Below, piece after piece: positions 31,893 to 46,249 of a stretch of DNA of 64,000 bases (position 1 is its first letter; every line of letters begins with the position of its first letter). The notes below the pieces were generated by a model that saw only the letters and a program-made list of their open reading frames with translations, was not told where the DNA came from and did no database searches. A program made the translations under genes and the position numbers. Origin of the DNA: Diogma glabrata (taxonomy: Eukaryota; Arthropoda; Insecta; Diptera; Cylindrotomidae); NCBI GenBank assembly GCA_963693315.1, contig OY856188.1, positions 194,318,322 to 194,382,321 of the forward strand, read 5' to 3'.

Positions 31893-32123
31893 TTGACTAA
31901 TGTTGTGGACGAAATTAGAACACAATTTCAAAATTGTGGGGTTATCATTACCGGTGACTTTAACGCCCACAACAAATCGTGGTTAGAATTTTCCAAAACA
32001 ACCGACGATGACAACAGTGGAAGGCAGGCAGAAATATTTGCCGCATCGCAAGACCTGACGCAGATTGTAAAAAGCTCAACTTTCACTCCTCGTAATGGCG
32101 GTGATAAAAATTGGAAATTCTGA
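31893..32123 (+). pseudogene. J1b endonuclease fragment
   Basis: Encodes EIRTQFQNCGVIITGDFNAH then NKSWLEF and GRQAEIFAASQDLTQIV. GDFNAH..W is the catalytic motif of the APE-type endonuclease. The frame breaks before the final SDHYLI motif, whose codons appear shifted at about 32122 (SDHYLI follows GNSDH). Confidence 0.75.
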
Positions 32124-32408
32124 CCATTATCTAATCACATCAGTTATCAAAAATAATTTTCCCAAACCGCGTAAAATATTTCGCTTTTCAAAGATGGACA
32201 CCAATGGTCTCCGAAGTTTTTTCAAGGTTTCCCTCTGATCGTCATTGTTTTTATTATACTAACGATGTAAATGTTTCTGCTCAAAACTTTACTGAAACCA
32301 TTCAATTCGGCATTAACAAATTTATTCCCTTTTTAATAATTAATGAAACCCCAACAAAAGTTGGTTCTTAGAAACAAACGTAGATTATTTAATATTTGAT
32401 ATCATCAT

Positions 32409-33230
32409 TTGATATCAAATTCGACAGTTTTGGAAACTCCTAAAAAAAGACCCCAAATCCAGTCTTCAGGAGTTAATATGAAACAATTACATTTCAAACC
32501 CAAAATTGTCGAAAAACTTTTAAGAGGGTTGAACAACAACAAAACCTCTGGTCTAAACAATATTCCTCCTGTTATTCTAAAAACATTTTCAAAAGAACTT
32601 GCACCAACTCTTACCAAAATATTCTATAAATCGTATAAATCTGGTATTTTTGTAAATCTGGTAATGTCAAGCCTGTCCCAAGAAAAGGAATGAAATGTGA
32701 TATTTCAAATTATAGACCAATAGCCTTACTCCCAGTCCTGTCTAAAATAACGAGCACTATATTAATTCACACATATACAAATTTTTGGAAGACAACCATT
32801 TGATATCTGACAGCCGCCAATACGGTTTTAGAAACAAAAGATTAACAACCGATCTATTAAACTATGTGGCTCATCTTGGAATAGCATACTTGAGAAATGT
32901 GGTGAAACGTACGTGATCGCATTAAACATCTCAAAAGCATTTGATCGAATCTGGCATGCCAACTTAATCAACAAGCTCGTTACGTACAGTTTTCATCCCG
33001 TAGTCGTGAATTTAATCCAAAATTTTCTGTCTAACCGATACATCTCGGTATCTATAGATGACTTTTCTTCTGAGTCTAAATTAATAACCGCTGGTGTACC
33101 CCAAGGCTCAGTTTTATCTCCCACTTTATTTTAATTTATATCAACGAACTGTTGCAAATCACCAGTAACCCAATAAATAGATTTGCAGATGATAGTACAC
33201 TGCACAAGTCATTCGTCCCCCATCTTCAAA
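32409..33230 (+). pseudogene. J1b reverse transcriptase
   Basis: Segments in successive frames: KIVEKLLRGLNNNKTSGLNN (thumb-side LNN.K..G.D.I motif), NYRPIALLPV-like codons near 32710, SRQYGFRNKR near 32815, then ISKAFDRIWHANLINKL (32935-32990) and AGVPQGSVLSPTLF (33090-33131). RFADDSTLHKS is encoded at about 33180-33212, so the catalytic FADD box is preserved. At least three frameshifts separate these parts. Confidence 0.8.
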
Positions 33231-33504
33231 GGGTAAAATGTATGAACGAATAAATCAAATTTAATTCCACAAAACACAGCAAAACACCTTTATTTATTCT
33301 ATTCTATTTGCAACAGCGAAACACAGAATTATGTGGAAAACCATAATAACACATATAAAACACAGCTATTATGATTGTTTCCAGATCAAAGACCGAGTTT
33401 CCCAACGATGTTTCAATTAATACCTGTAACGACCTAATAGACAAATGTGAAAGCATTCGTGTATTGGGAGTCACAATTTCCAATGACTTACTCTGGAACG
33501 TATA

Positions 33505-33964
33505 ATGGCCATAGCAAAGAGCGCGTCAAGAAAACTCGGTCTCCTCAATAGATGTAAAAAATATTTTACTCCGTATCAATTACTCCACCATTATAAGTCC
33601 TATATTCGTCCCTGTATGGATTATTGTTGTCATGTTTGGAACACTGCATCTGTTACCATCCTACCTCTTTTGAACTCTGTTCAAAAGCGTGCTATACGAA
33701 TTGTTGGTGATCAAACTTTAACATTAAATTTTGATTCCCTACAATATCTTCGCACTGTTGCTGATCTCGTTGTTTTTTATAAATATCGTCACCAGCATTG
33801 CTCGAATGAAATCATCTGATTTCATGCCTCAGACATATTCTTCTCCCGGTCTTACTCGTCAATCGGTTTATGCAAACAGTCAAACTTCGAGATTACTCAC
33901 TGTCATAGTATCAAAATGCAAAGGGATTTCTTTGTGCGTACATCGTACAAATGGAATGCTTTGA
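33505..33964 (+). pseudogene. J1b post-RT C-terminal region
   Basis: Encodes RKLGLLNRCKKYFTPYQLL, SYIRPCMDYCCHVWNTAS and VQKRAIRIVGD, the usual motifs after the RT of Jockey-type elements. The frame shifts near 33740 into ADLVVFYKYRHQHCSNEI. The 3' UTR follows from about 33970. Confidence 0.75.
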
Positions 33965-34135
33965 CCGAATCAATTCTCGAATGCCTTCAATCCACAAAGA
34001 TTTAAAAAAAAGCCTCCACCAACACCTCAAGATGCATGTTGTTGTAAGACCTAGGTCTTAAAAGGTATCTATGTGTTGTTGTGACACATTTTGTAATTCC
34101 TACTACAAAACTCTTTTTATAAAAAAAAAATACTA

Positions 34136-34850
34136 TGCTTTACATCTTGTCAGAATCGTAGCGTTGAGTCCATGTGTTGAGATGAGAAGAATGAAAATAC
34201 AAAATTTTATAACTGCGCCAAATAAAAACTGTTAAAATTTTGACACGCTTAATTTTGAATATGAATGAAACACCATATTATTTTGATATGACTCACGGTC
34301 AAATGCTCCAAATTGAAGGTGAGGAAATATAAACCGGTTTGAATTGTTTTGTGTATTTCGGCATCTGACACATTAACTAGGTATTAAATTATGTTAAAAG
34401 AGTTTCCATATATTTCAAATGTATCACTGGTTATGAAAACTGGTTACCCATGACAACAACACAAAAGAGAAAGTCTGTTCGAAATTGCTTCAAAGATCAG
34501 TGTTCTATTTTTAAGCGAGAAATTCATAGCTTTTCATGGACTCATGAATCATGTGGGTGTCACTTAAGTGAAGATTTTTGCAAATAAAAAAAATGCGTCC
34601 CACAACTTTTTGATGTTTTTTATAATTTATCCATTTAAATATGTAGAATTGACGATTAGATTAGAATAAATGGCAGACCGACATGACGAATTCACAAATA
34701 AAGCATACCGAAAAAACTAGTTTTCGAAATTTAATGAACTTTATGTTTAAGCCCCAAAATAAATTTCTTCACAAGTTGTTTTATATGGATTTGAATGTAG
34801 TGGTATTTTGGTAAAAAGGAAAAAAACTCTATCATGCAAACTAAATAACA
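34136..34850. other. Unassigned AT-rich stretch
   Basis: Non-coding in all frames beyond chance length; no repeat recognised. Confidence 0.5.
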
Positions 34851-35357
34851 GATTGGAAGCCTTTTTTCCTGTAGATGAACAGACGCAAGATATTAGCAAT
34901 CAATATAATTCCAAAAATCTGGTGCTAAATAATCCTGCAAACTCCTTATTTGTTTAAATTATTGGTGTATGTATTAGGGTGGCCGTTAAAAAAAATTAAA
35001 ATTTTTGTACGGCACGCTCCCATTTCGTGTCAATACCCATAAAAATAGTATTTGCAAAATTTGAAATTAATCGTTCAATTCTAAGGTTCTATTCTAAGGT
35101 TTTGTTCTGGCCTCGGGCAATCCTTAGAATTGAACGATAGATTTCAAATTTTGCAAATGATATTTTTATGGGTATTGACACGAAATAGGAGGGTGTAGTA
35201 CAAAAATGTAAATTTTTTTTAACGGCCACCCTAATACATACACCAATAATTTAAACAAATAAAGAGTTTGCAGCATTATCCAGCACCAGATTTTTGGAAT
35301 TATATTGATTGCTAATATCTTGCGTCTGTTCATCTACAGGAAAAAAGGCTTCCAATC
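34851..35357. mobile_element. F4: 507-bp palindrome with an inner TAGGGTGGCCGTTAA element
   Basis: The outer part is inverted: GATTGGAAGCCTTTTTTCC at 34851 and its inverse ending at 35357. The inner 34974-35234 segment has TIR TTAGGGTGGCCGTTAAAAAA. Since the flanks of the inner part are also mirror images, the whole forms one hairpin centred near 35104. A third degraded arm lies at about 35395-35515, ending GGGCCACCCTAA. Non-coding. Confidence 0.75.
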
Positions 35358-35779
35358 TCATTCATTGAATTTTGAAATTTTGCAAATAATAATTTTGATT
35401 AATTTCAAATTTTGCAAATAATATTTTAATGAGTAATGACACGAAATGGGGGAGGGGGTGCCGCAAACTGTACAATGAAAAAAAATTTCTAGAGTAACCT
35501 AAGGGCCACCCTAATGTATATAATTACTTGGGATTTTATTGTTTATTTATCTTAGATGGTAGGTGAGAGATGGTAAGTGTAACATGGAATATACTTGAAT
35601 CCAAATAGTAAACCAGGTTTACTATTTGATTACAAACTATCAAACTTTAACGATATTCCAAATAGAGTTCCATAGTATTATAATGATACTTACTCTATGG
35701 TAATAATTTTTAATAAACATTTGGATCAGTTTGTAGTATTATTTTTGATTGGATTAGATTGACCGTTTATACAATAATA

Positions 35780-37142
35780 AAATATGGAGGGGCTCTGATA
35801 TATCAAGACTTCGGTCTGGGTTAAAGATTTTGATATAGTTTTCGGCAAAAAACTTTTATGAGGACATGGATTTTAGTTTTGGGCAGCGGTGTATATCAAA
35901 GATAACTCTTTGTTAAATTATAAGTATTTTTTTATCTCTGTTTAGAAATTTATTACAAAACTAACACAAAACATCAATACGATGCCGGAAAATTATAACA
36001 GATCATAAACTAACGTGATACATGATACATTCAACAAATATTACAAAATCACAAATTCATGTTTCTTTCAAAATTACAAAAATATTGTAAAAATTAAATA
36101 AAATTCAAACTTTTTTCAAATTTCTAAAAATATTCCAAAAATTATTACAAAATCAAAGATTAAAATTTTTTCAAAAATTCTAAAAATATTGCAAAAATTA
36201 TAACAAAATCAAAAATTGAAACTTTTTTCAAAGTTCCAAAAATGTTCCAAAAATTAGAATAAAATCAAAGATTTAAACTTTTTCTAAATTCCAATAATAT
36301 TCCAAAAATTCTTAAAAATTCAAAATTTTTCTAAAATTCTAAAAATATTGCAAAAATTATTAGAAAATCAAAAATACAAACTTTTTTCAAAATTCCAAAA
36401 ATATTTCAAAAACTATAACAAATTCAAAAATTTCCATGTCCAATTTCTTTTCAATTACATTTAGGTCATAAAAACAGCTACATTTTTTCCAAAAAATTGG
36501 TGTAAAAAATAAATAAAAATCTTTCTTTTGACACACTTGACAACATTTTTTTTGACAAACTTATAATGCCATAATTCTCAATAATAATAATAAAATTTCA
36601 TTTCAAACAAAAATTAATTTTGTTTTTTGCCAAAAATTTGGGTAAAAAAATAAATAAAAATCTATCTTTTGACACACTTGACAACATTTTTTTGACAAAC
36701 TTATAATGCAATAATCTAGATTTTGGTCTCACATACCAATCCCGACCATCAATATTTCTCCAAATTCAATGTTCCTACTCGTAATCACTTAAAATAAACG
36801 TTTCTTAAGCAAAAAATATGCAAATTTCCTTGTTTTGAAACACTTGACGATTTTTTTGGCACACTTCCGGTACAGTTATCAAACACATCGTCCTTTCGGC
36901 TCTTCCCATTGAGTAAACCTATTTTTAGAAAAAAAAATTTGAAATCCGTCCAGTGGTGGTTTTCTAGATTTCGTCGGTTGTGACGGCCGGACGGCCGGAC
37001 GGCCGACAGACAGACACACTTTTTTTTTTTGTTTTTTTAGAATCAGTAGGTCCTAAAACGTCGAGAAATGCCAAAAAAAGTGGGGGTAAGAATTTCACTT
37101 TGAGCTCATGAATGTAATACTCAGGTCTTTCAGACCGAAGTA
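35780..37142 (+). mobile_element. H-b: Helentron/DINE-1-like element, complete 1.36-kb copy
   Basis: Starts AAAATATGGAGGGGC, has ACTTCGGTCTG about 40 bases in, and ends GGTCTTTCAGACCGAAGTA. The 5' subterminal motif is the inverse of the 3' end, and GGTCT/AGACC forms the terminal hairpin. The interior has A-rich repeats (36060-36440) and two to three tandem units with TTTTGACACACTTGACAA (36480-36720). Near the 3' end lies a CGGCCGGACGGCCGGACGGC tract followed by GACAGACA. The copy is inserted cleanly in AT-rich DNA. Confidence 0.55.
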
Positions 37143-38640
37143 AAATAATACCAATTTATTAGATCAAATAAAATTACTTAAGATAATAGACCATTGATTT
37201 CAATTAACTGTTAAGGAAACATGAGTACAAATACATACATACAAATTCCAAATTCGATACATTCCAAATTTTAGTTTTTTTTTTCAATATTTATAATTCA
37301 ATTTCATATCAGATTTTTGTTAAGTCTGTTGTATTGAAGTGGACAAGTTTCATTGTAAAAAGTTTAACTATCTTTAAGGCAATTTTGTATGTTATCTTGA
37401 ACAAAAAGTTACAGGTGACGTATATGTAAAAATCACTTCATAAACGTAATTTAATCATTAATACATAATAGTTAATAACAATATATAAAATGACATGAAG
37501 AAATTTTAAAATTAGATGTGATAAAAATTAATAAATAATCACACTTTGCTCTAAACTTAAAATTTGCAGTGCTGCTAACACTTTTCAAAGTTACAACAAT
37601 CACTTTAAACACAGTTATTATTATTTAAATTCACAAAAATTAATTTAATTTTAATTTGATTTTTAAATAAAACTTACCAGTAAGAAAGTATTAATTATTT
37701 CCTTAAGACAAATATAACAAATAAAAATAAATTTCATATAATTGTCTTTTATATATACACCACTTGAAACTATTATAGTTTAGAGTTTTATTTGTTTTGG
37801 AAATCTATCAAGTGGGCAAGGCTTAAAAAAACTCAGTGTTGTTTTAGGAAAATTTTTAATGCAAAAAATTGTTAGTGCAATAAGTTATGCCAGGTGAATA
37901 AGTTTGTGGCGGTATGGTTTCTTGGAACAAAGTTTATATTTACTTATGATAAAAATGATTAGAACTACGACATCCTGCTACATGTAATATTTAACTTGGA
38001 AACTATTACAATTCTCATTAGTCATCGTTTATTGGTTATATGTTGGAGAAATATGGCAAAGAATTTTTAGTCCACATGTGATTATTTGATGATTAGTTTT
38101 TGAGTAATGAGAGTTGTTTTAAAAAATATTTAGGTTAAAAAACTAGTTCTGGTTAATATAGTTTGACATTGGGTTGAATCTTATCCATAACTGTTTACGG
38201 TGTCTAAATAAAGTTCCAATAGATGAAAAACGTGATCTACGCAGGTGAAAAAGTCGAGATTTGAGCTTGACCATATTTGATTTTTTTGAAACTTGGCATA
38301 TAAAAAGCATGGACAAAATAAAAATTACAACTTATTTTCCAATTTTTTAAAGTGTATAGTTTGAGCACCCCAATATGCATGAAAAATAAAAATTCTGCCA
38401 ATCCGATGTAACTTTGAAATTGAATTGCTCAAGAACGGCTATACCGATTTCATCAAACCTTTTTTTGTTTGATAGATGATTAGTTGGTCGTTTGAAAAAA
38501 AATTAATTAATTGTTTTTGTAATTAATTTTTAAATAAAAATATGAAAAAAACTTTTATAAAGATTGCGCTAGGGTAGAAGATCAATTGGAATTTAATTAA
38601 TTTTTTTCCTGAAAATAGTTCTATTCTTACTTTAAAATTT
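37143..38640. other. Unassigned AT-rich stretch
   Basis: No gene, inverted repeat or known element recognised. Confidence 0.5.
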
Positions 38641-38695
38641 TCAAGGAGGGGTTAATCTTTGTTCTTGAGATATTTAATTTTAAAGATTTTCAGTA

Positions 38696-39486
<791 letters not shown>

Positions 39487-40734
39487 ATAAACGTCATCTA
39501 AGATTATCCTACCTGAAGGACTTTTTGTGAAGGACTAACAAAAACACATTTTTAATAATAAATCAAAAACTATGATTTCAAAAATTATAAAAAATTTTTT
39601 TGAACTAGAAAAAAATCACCTCTCTTTTGATACCTCACTTGTCAATGTCAAAAGTAATTTTTTTCCAAAATTTCTACTCTCAACCCTCTCCAAATAACAT
39701 TTTTACCGCTATAATTTTGGTTCAATCTTTACAATATTTTCTATGTTCGAAGATAAGGCAGGAAAAAATTTTCACATTTTTAATTCATTGAAATTTTTTG
39801 AAATATTTCGATTTCTTTAAACCAATCTCGATTCCTTAAAAAAGCCCTTGTTTTACTATCTCCTTATCTTTGTCCATAGATTATAAATAGAAACAAATAT
39901 TTGCATTTCGTTTTCAGTTTTCGTTTTCACAAACGCATTTTATTTATGCAAAAAATTTCAAGTGAATAGCACTTACAGTTTGTGAGAAAATCGATTATGT
40001 TGAATTTCAGACGGACACCGAAGTCTCAGCATAAGGGTTTTTGCTGATTTAAAGTACAAACAAAACCCTAAAAAGTACAAATTATAAAATTATTACGATT
40101 ATTAGAATATTTTAAGACTACGCAAAATCCAGTCCAACAAACAAAGGCTTCTAACCACTCATTAGTAAAGCACGGGTAGTTTTTAGCAACACCGAGTACT
40201 CCAGTCCTTGCTATTGACATGCGAGTTAACGTATGTCAATAAGATATCACTAGCTAAGGTGATATCTTAGGGGTGGTGGTGGATGAACTGTATTCAGTCA
40301 AAGGTAGCACCCTCAATCAAAATTATTGCATATTCCTTTATGATTGCATGCTATTGCTTGCTCAAAGAAACGTTGGAAAGACATTGCGACACATGATCAA
40401 GAAATTTTCCACTATCTGTATATTGAAAACCAATTTTAATTTTGTTGCTGCATATTTTTCTAAGTAACCTAGCTTTTTACCCTTTTATTTTATTTTTATT
40501 TTCTTTATCCTTTCATGAAATATTAGCCTATGTCGTAGGGATATTCACTAAACATCGAAGTATTGAATTAGCACGATGTTTACATACGATACATCGGATA
40601 CATCCTATGTTTTTTAACGAACTTTTTCTATTCGATGTATCGATGTTTTTTTTTAAAACTAAAATTTTTTCACATTTTCCTTTAAAAATTATACGAATGC
40701 TAAAAATTAGTTGGTTGTGGCTGATTTAGGTAAT

Positions 40735-41370
40735 AAACATATACCGTACTTAGCGCATACTCTAAATTTAGTTGCGCAAAATGCAGTACAACAGTGTCCT
40801 ACGAAAACTAATAACTAAGGTCAAGGGCATTGTTATATGGTTCAAGCAAAGTAATATAGCAAGCAATGAAATAAGAAAAGCAACGGATAAAGACACAAAA
40901 TTAATTCAAGAAGTTCCGACAAGATGAACAGTCCTTACTATATGATTAAGAGGTTTTTAGGGCTACGGGGTTTCATCAATGATATAACTACATTCGGCAT
41001 AAAATGGGATCACATATGGTCAATGCGTCAGAACTGGCAATTCCATCTTCTGTATTACAAGTTTTCGACCGTTTAGAGCTATTACTAAAGAAGTATCTAG
41101 TGATAAGATATTGCACTGGTAACAAGTTGGTTTCATTAGTTCATTAGTTCATTGCCAAGTTATAAAAATTCAACCTCTAACTGTAGAAAACTCGCTGGCC
41201 AAAGAATTGAAATCGTTTGTAATTAACGAAATTGAAGAGTGAATCCACTCGCTTTAGCCACTGTATTGGAGCCGAGGTTTAAAAGAATTCACTTCAGGGA
41301 CGCCTTTGCTTGCTCTACAGCAGTCGCTAAAATTAAAAACTTTGTTAAAAATACTAAACACAAAATATCG
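40735..41370 (+). pseudogene. hAT transposase remnants
   Basis: The + strand gives HIPYLAHTLNLVAQNAV near 40738-40790 and LALATVLEPRFKRIHFRDAF near 41250-41310. C.AH.LNL.V and LDPRFK are well-known hAT (BED-type) transposase motifs. Between them are several frameshifts and stops, with RFLGLRGFIND and DHIWSMRQNW-like codons near 40945-41040. No intact catalytic frame. Confidence 0.75.
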
Positions 41371-41829
41371 AAATGTGGACATTGAATTCAGATGAATCTG
41401 AAAAATAATAAGATAGCTTTTTCTTATAGAAATATCATTAATTAATAAACAAGAGACACAATCTGATTCTCTGAATAATAAATTTTTGATAAATTACTTA
41501 TTTACTTGCGTAGTGTAGTTGGAAGAAGACACAAAGGAAATTCTTGGAAAATCTGACTTGATCTAAGAATTCAGTTTCCCAAGCTGTGCCTACAGATTGC
41601 TTTAAAATATTGAACTTTTGTAAGAACTTCTGTTCCATCTGGAGTCAATCAGCAAAGAAATAGAATGAAAGGAAAACGATTAAGTAAATTTTTTCTGCAA
41701 AGTCTGTCTAAAGAACATTGGTCTTAATGGACAACATTTCATATGGAGCAACATTTCAAATATGCTACCTGTATTTTTTTTTTTCATTTGTTTGTTATTA
41801 GGATAGTTAATTTAGCTTTGAAATTCTTT

Positions 41830-43560
41830 TTATTCGTCTTATGATGAACAGTCCGAAATTTCAATTGAATATTTCTATTTGTCCCTTTTGTTTTATTTAA
41901 AAGCTATATCTAATCTCACTCATACAATTCTACTATCCCTATTAGACCCCATAGAAAAAATTCTTGATAAGTCGCCTAAAGCTGAAATAGTCATAGGGGG
42001 TGAATTTAATGTTTGCATGACTCCCTCACTCTGCTCCTCGGAACGGAAGATCTCATCTTGCTCACTCATCTAGTTGAAATAACCAACTTACATTTATGAC
42101 CATAACAGTGACACATCTTATCTTTTGGATTTATTTCTTTCTACTCACCCCGAAATATAGAATAATGGTCAATCCGCCTATTGGCTCATATGATTACTGC
42201 CTGGTGAGAGCAGCATTCAAAACAAAGCCATCTGCAATAAATAATACTTTACATCTACGAACTTTATGGCATTATAGGAATGTGACCTGGTGTGCTATGA
42301 ACGACTTTTTGAGCAATCTCATCTGGACTAATTGATCTGCAGATAAAAACGTAGATTTAATTGCGCTGAGAATAGCATCCGCCATTCGAACGGCTATGGA
42401 ATGTTTCAATCCAGCATCCATTCCAAAATTGAAGACCGCAAACACCTCTTGGTTTAATGAAACCTGCCGGTCAGCAATTGTTTCCAAACATAAAACTCAC
42501 GCACAGTTTCAACAAACATCTAACAATTATGAACTTCTCATGGCTGACGCAAAAATGCTAAAAATGCCAAAAATGCCATAAACAATGCCAAACGATTTAA
42601 TAATAATAACCCTAAAACTTTCTGGTCATTTGCTAGCTTGGTACACAAAAATTTCATGTGAAAAACAAAAAGACATCACAAGTTCCTCCTCACAAATCAC
42701 AAAATATAATTCATTCCACACCTGAAAAAACGGATCTTTTAGCTTCTCATTTTGCAGCCGCCTTACAACTGCTAACTTCAAATCAGCGGCCGCCTTCTCT
42801 TCCAATATGTTAATACAAACTCTATGAATAATGTCTTTTTCTTGCACCCGAGTTGTATCAAAGCTGTATCACCAAGCTCCGAAGGAGTTCAGTGTAAACA
42901 AGTCAGCGGATCCAGACGGTATGTATACCAGCCATCATACGCAGAAACTGTCATCGTTCTTTAGCTAAACCATTATATAGACTATTCCACCTTTTTATGA
43001 CATCTTGCACTTTTCCATCGTCTTGTAAAACCGGTGTTGTAAGCCCAATCCCAAAAAAAGGAAATAAAACCGATGGGAAGACCGTATTTACTTACTAAAC
43101 ACCGAAAATGCAGCTATATGTTTATGTTATCTAAGATGAAGCAAATTCTACTTAACTCCTTCTGAATTGCTGAATTGCATGTTTGAGCGGGGAAGAAAAA
43201 ACTTATTTAGTTGCATTCGATAGAATTCAACGCCGGGGATGCTAGTTAATTTGAACGATGCTAATTTAACAAACTCTCTGGATATCCTCGACCATAGACG
43301 CAATATCGGGGCCCTCTGTGTATTTTTCAAATACTGATATGGTGAGTGTTCTGAGCAATATGTCTCGGCTTTTCCTACGAACCTCTTGATGTAATTCTCT
43401 AGAATCCACCTTTTCCGCTTAACTACAACCTACAAAAATTTAAGCTTAACATTAAGTTTTACCATCCCCACATATTTCATTATTTTACATATTTCATTCC
43501 TTTCCCTTTACTATCCCCTTACACGTCTTGCTCCTTCACTTTCCAGTTTCCACTGTTCTC
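41830..43560 (+). pseudogene. Third non-LTR retrotransposon fragment, inside the hAT
   Basis: Order of motifs on the + strand: LLDPIEKILDKSPKAEIVIG with GEFNV (endonuclease, 41940-42015), TSWFNETCRSAIVSKHKTHA (42450-42500, the W.. .C motif of the connector), NPKTFWSFASLVHK (42610-42650), PIPKKGNKTD (43050-43075) and HRRNIG-like codons near 43290. Domains differ from J1 and J2. The WF...C and HRR segments suggest another clade (CR1/I-like), which I cannot fix. Heavily frameshifted; most of the RT is missing. Confidence 0.55.
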
Positions 43561-44019
43561 CACATAATTACTATTGTGCCTGCATTATGAGTATGTGCCT
43601 GCATTGTATTCACGCGTACCGTTCCAAAAAAAGAAAACGAACTTTTGTCGTGCAACTTGAAAAGGATATTATCAAACTGTTGCGGAAAGTTACCGATGTT
43701 GAAAAAACATCGATGTTTTCAAGAGATGTATCGGAAAACATCGATGCAGGGTTCCGATGTTTTACATCGAATAAAAACATCGATGTATTATTTAAGTGGA
43801 CACCCCTACAATATGTCGTATTTTGGTATGTCATAGAATTTATTGTTTAGTTATCCATTCTTTAAAAAAACAGGCAAAAGAGAAATTTACGTCCATCAAA
43901 AGCTTAGAACGTATGTTGTTCTGCGATCTTGGTCTTAAAAGGTTTTTATGTGTTGTTGTGACACATATATATTGTATATACTGCACAATACATATTAAAA
44001 AAAAATTGCACATCAATTT

Positions 44020-45292
44020 TTTTTTGTTCCTTTCAACCCATAAAATCCAAATTCATTTGAAAAGGTGAAAAGCTCAACAACAAAGAAACTATTTTTTCAC
44101 TCCTGTATTTTTTAGAATGTTTTTATCACTAACAGTAAGGTAAAAGCAATGTAAACAGTTTTATATTTTCTTTCTTGTACTGCTTCGTATAGCTGCAGGA
44201 AGAGTATAGAGTTTGGGAAAAGAGATTACAACAACTCAAAGAATATCAAAGTTTGTTTCCAACATGAATTCTTTAATTCCAGAAGTCTTATAAGTTGATT
44301 AATTGTTGTTGGTGACATTGCCTCAAAATATGTAAGAAATTACCAGAGATTAACATACCACCTCAGATAGTCACTTTGTATTCTTTTATTATTAATCAAG
44401 AAGGCACGATAAATGTACATATTATATAACTAACCTAAACTCGAGCTTACTAACTAAACTATTTTATTATTGACAAACTATTTTATCGATATACTGCAAT
44501 TATTTAAGAAATTCTCTACTACTACTACCAAAGTATTACATTGTTCAATTTATTTGAAACGTTTTTAAATTACGTTTACAAACCCCAATCTTTACTATTT
44601 TGATAACTGTATTTAACTCAGTTACAAGGAATTCGCAAAAACTGGTTTAGTACGACCAGAAAGGATACCATTATTATATTGTTTTACTAATAGCTTGCTA
44701 AATATCATCAGTCTCAATTTTTTTAAGCCTACCGTGTAGTACTTTAGAAATGAAAACAAATTTTTGTTATCTATGTAATTTATTACATAACAATAAATTT
44801 AATTAAATAAAGAAGCAAATATTGAATTGATTTTGATATTATATCGTAAAATTTCAAGTGTTATTACCTTGAATAAGTAAAAACACTTCCACAACATCAC
44901 TTATTTAATCTCATTTAAAAGTATTAAGAAGGAAATATGAAATGTTTCAATTCGTTCAAATTAACGACCGTGTACAAGTTTCAACGGGTTACATGAGCCT
45001 GCCCTAGCTTTTATAAGATTATTAACACTCAAACTGAGATTTTGGTTTGAACTGAGATTTCCTTATTGTTATATTATAATTATATTAATAAATTAATCAA
45101 ATAAAAATACTTCGTAAGACTACAACAGTATAGATATAAAAAAAGTCATATATTCCTGGTAAGATAACCTATAAATAAAACATCTAAAATGTGAAACAAT
45201 AAAATGATGTATTAATGAAAGTAAGTCAATTACAATTTGATTATTATAATCACTCTTAAATATATTTTTCTTTTCATCATTATTTCAAAAGC
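44020..45292. other. Unassigned AT-rich stretch
   Basis: No gene or repeat recognised. Confidence 0.5.
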
Positions 45293-46240
45293 AAAATATG
45301 GAGGGGCTGAAATCTCAAGCTCTGAGATATCAAGACTTCCGTCTGGGTCAAGGATTTTGATATAGTTTTCGGCAAAAAACTTTTATGAGGACATTGTTTT
45401 TAGTTTTAGATAGCGATGTATACCAAACTAAACAAAAAACTCTTTGTTAAAGTACAAGTATTTTTTTATCTCTGTTTAGAAATGTATTACAAAACTAACA
45501 CGAATTATTAATATACGTTGGCGGAAAATTATAACAGATCATAAATTAATATAACTTAGTGAAAAGATGATACACCCAGCAAACTACTCAAAAACCTCTC
45601 CATTTAGCGTTTCGAGAAAATATTACAAAATCAAAAATTCATATTTCTTTCAAAATTCCAAAAATATTCTAAAAATTATAATAAAATCAAAAATTTAAAC
45701 TTTTTTTCAAAATTCTAAAAACATTCCAAAACTTATTACAAAATAAATTCTAAAAATATTGCAAAAATTATAACAAAATCAGAAATACAAATATTTATCA
45801 AAATTCCAAATATTTCAAAAATTATAACAAAATCAAAAATTTCCATGCCTAATTTCATGTTCGATCACATTTCATGTCATACAAATAATTAATTTCATTT
45901 TTTTCCAAAAATTGGGTAAAAAAAAATGAAAATCATTCTTTTGACACACTTGACAATATTTTTTTGACAAACTTATAATGCAATAATCTAGTTTTTGGTC
46001 TCACATACCAATGCCGACCATCAAGATTTCTCCAAATTCAATGTTCCTACTCGTAATCACTTAAAATGATCTATTTTTATGCAAAAAATATGCAAATTTC
46101 CTTGTTTTGACACACTTGACGATTTTTTGACACACTTTCGGTATAGTTATTGAATACATATCGTCCTTTCAGCTCATACCATTGAGTATATCTATTTTAG
46201 AAAACAAAAGTTTTTGAAATCCCTCCATCAGGTTTTCTAG
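45293..46240 (+). mobile_element. H-c: H-family copy, 3' end lost
   Basis: Begins AAAATATGGAGGGGCTG and follows the family through the TTTTGACACACTTGACAA unit and CACACTTTCGGTATAG. Breaks off near TTTTCTAGATTTTTTTTAC, before the terminal hairpin, where foldback F6 begins. Its subterminal motif has one change (ACTTCCGTCTG). Confidence 0.55.
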
Positions 46241-46249
46241 ATTTTTTTT

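Larger units (their letters stand above)
31770..34135 (+). mobile_element. J1b: degenerate Jockey-like element, endonuclease to 3' end
   Basis: It contains, in order, an endonuclease end, the RT and the C-terminal region, and the J1 3' UTR (TGTTGTTGTGACACAT at about 34075) with an A-run near 34120. It directly follows the tail of J1a. Many frameshifts and stops; not active. Confidence 0.7.
40536..43808 (+). mobile_element. hAT element with decayed transposase, carrying a non-LTR fragment
   Basis: Left terminus TAGGGATATTCACT and the inverse of right terminus AGTGGACACCCCTA form the TIR. Both subterminal zones are rich in CATCGATG-type repeats (40546-40640 and 43690-43795). An imperfect target duplication (TATGTCG) flanks it. 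The interior encodes hAT transposase remnants (40735-41370) and is split by a non-LTR fragment (about 41830-43560). Confidence 0.7.
40190..44020 (+). mobile_element. J1c: reduced J1 element split by a hAT
   Basis: Left part 40190-40535 carries the J1 5' block (TACTCCAGTCCTTGCTATTG, the GATATCAC dyad and GGGGTGGTGGTGGAT). The right part from 43809 carries the TTTATTGTTTAGTTATCCAT block and the 3' UTR with TGTTGTTGTGACACAT and an A-tail. Without the hAT, it has the same 5'-plus-3' structure as J1a. Confidence 0.6.
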
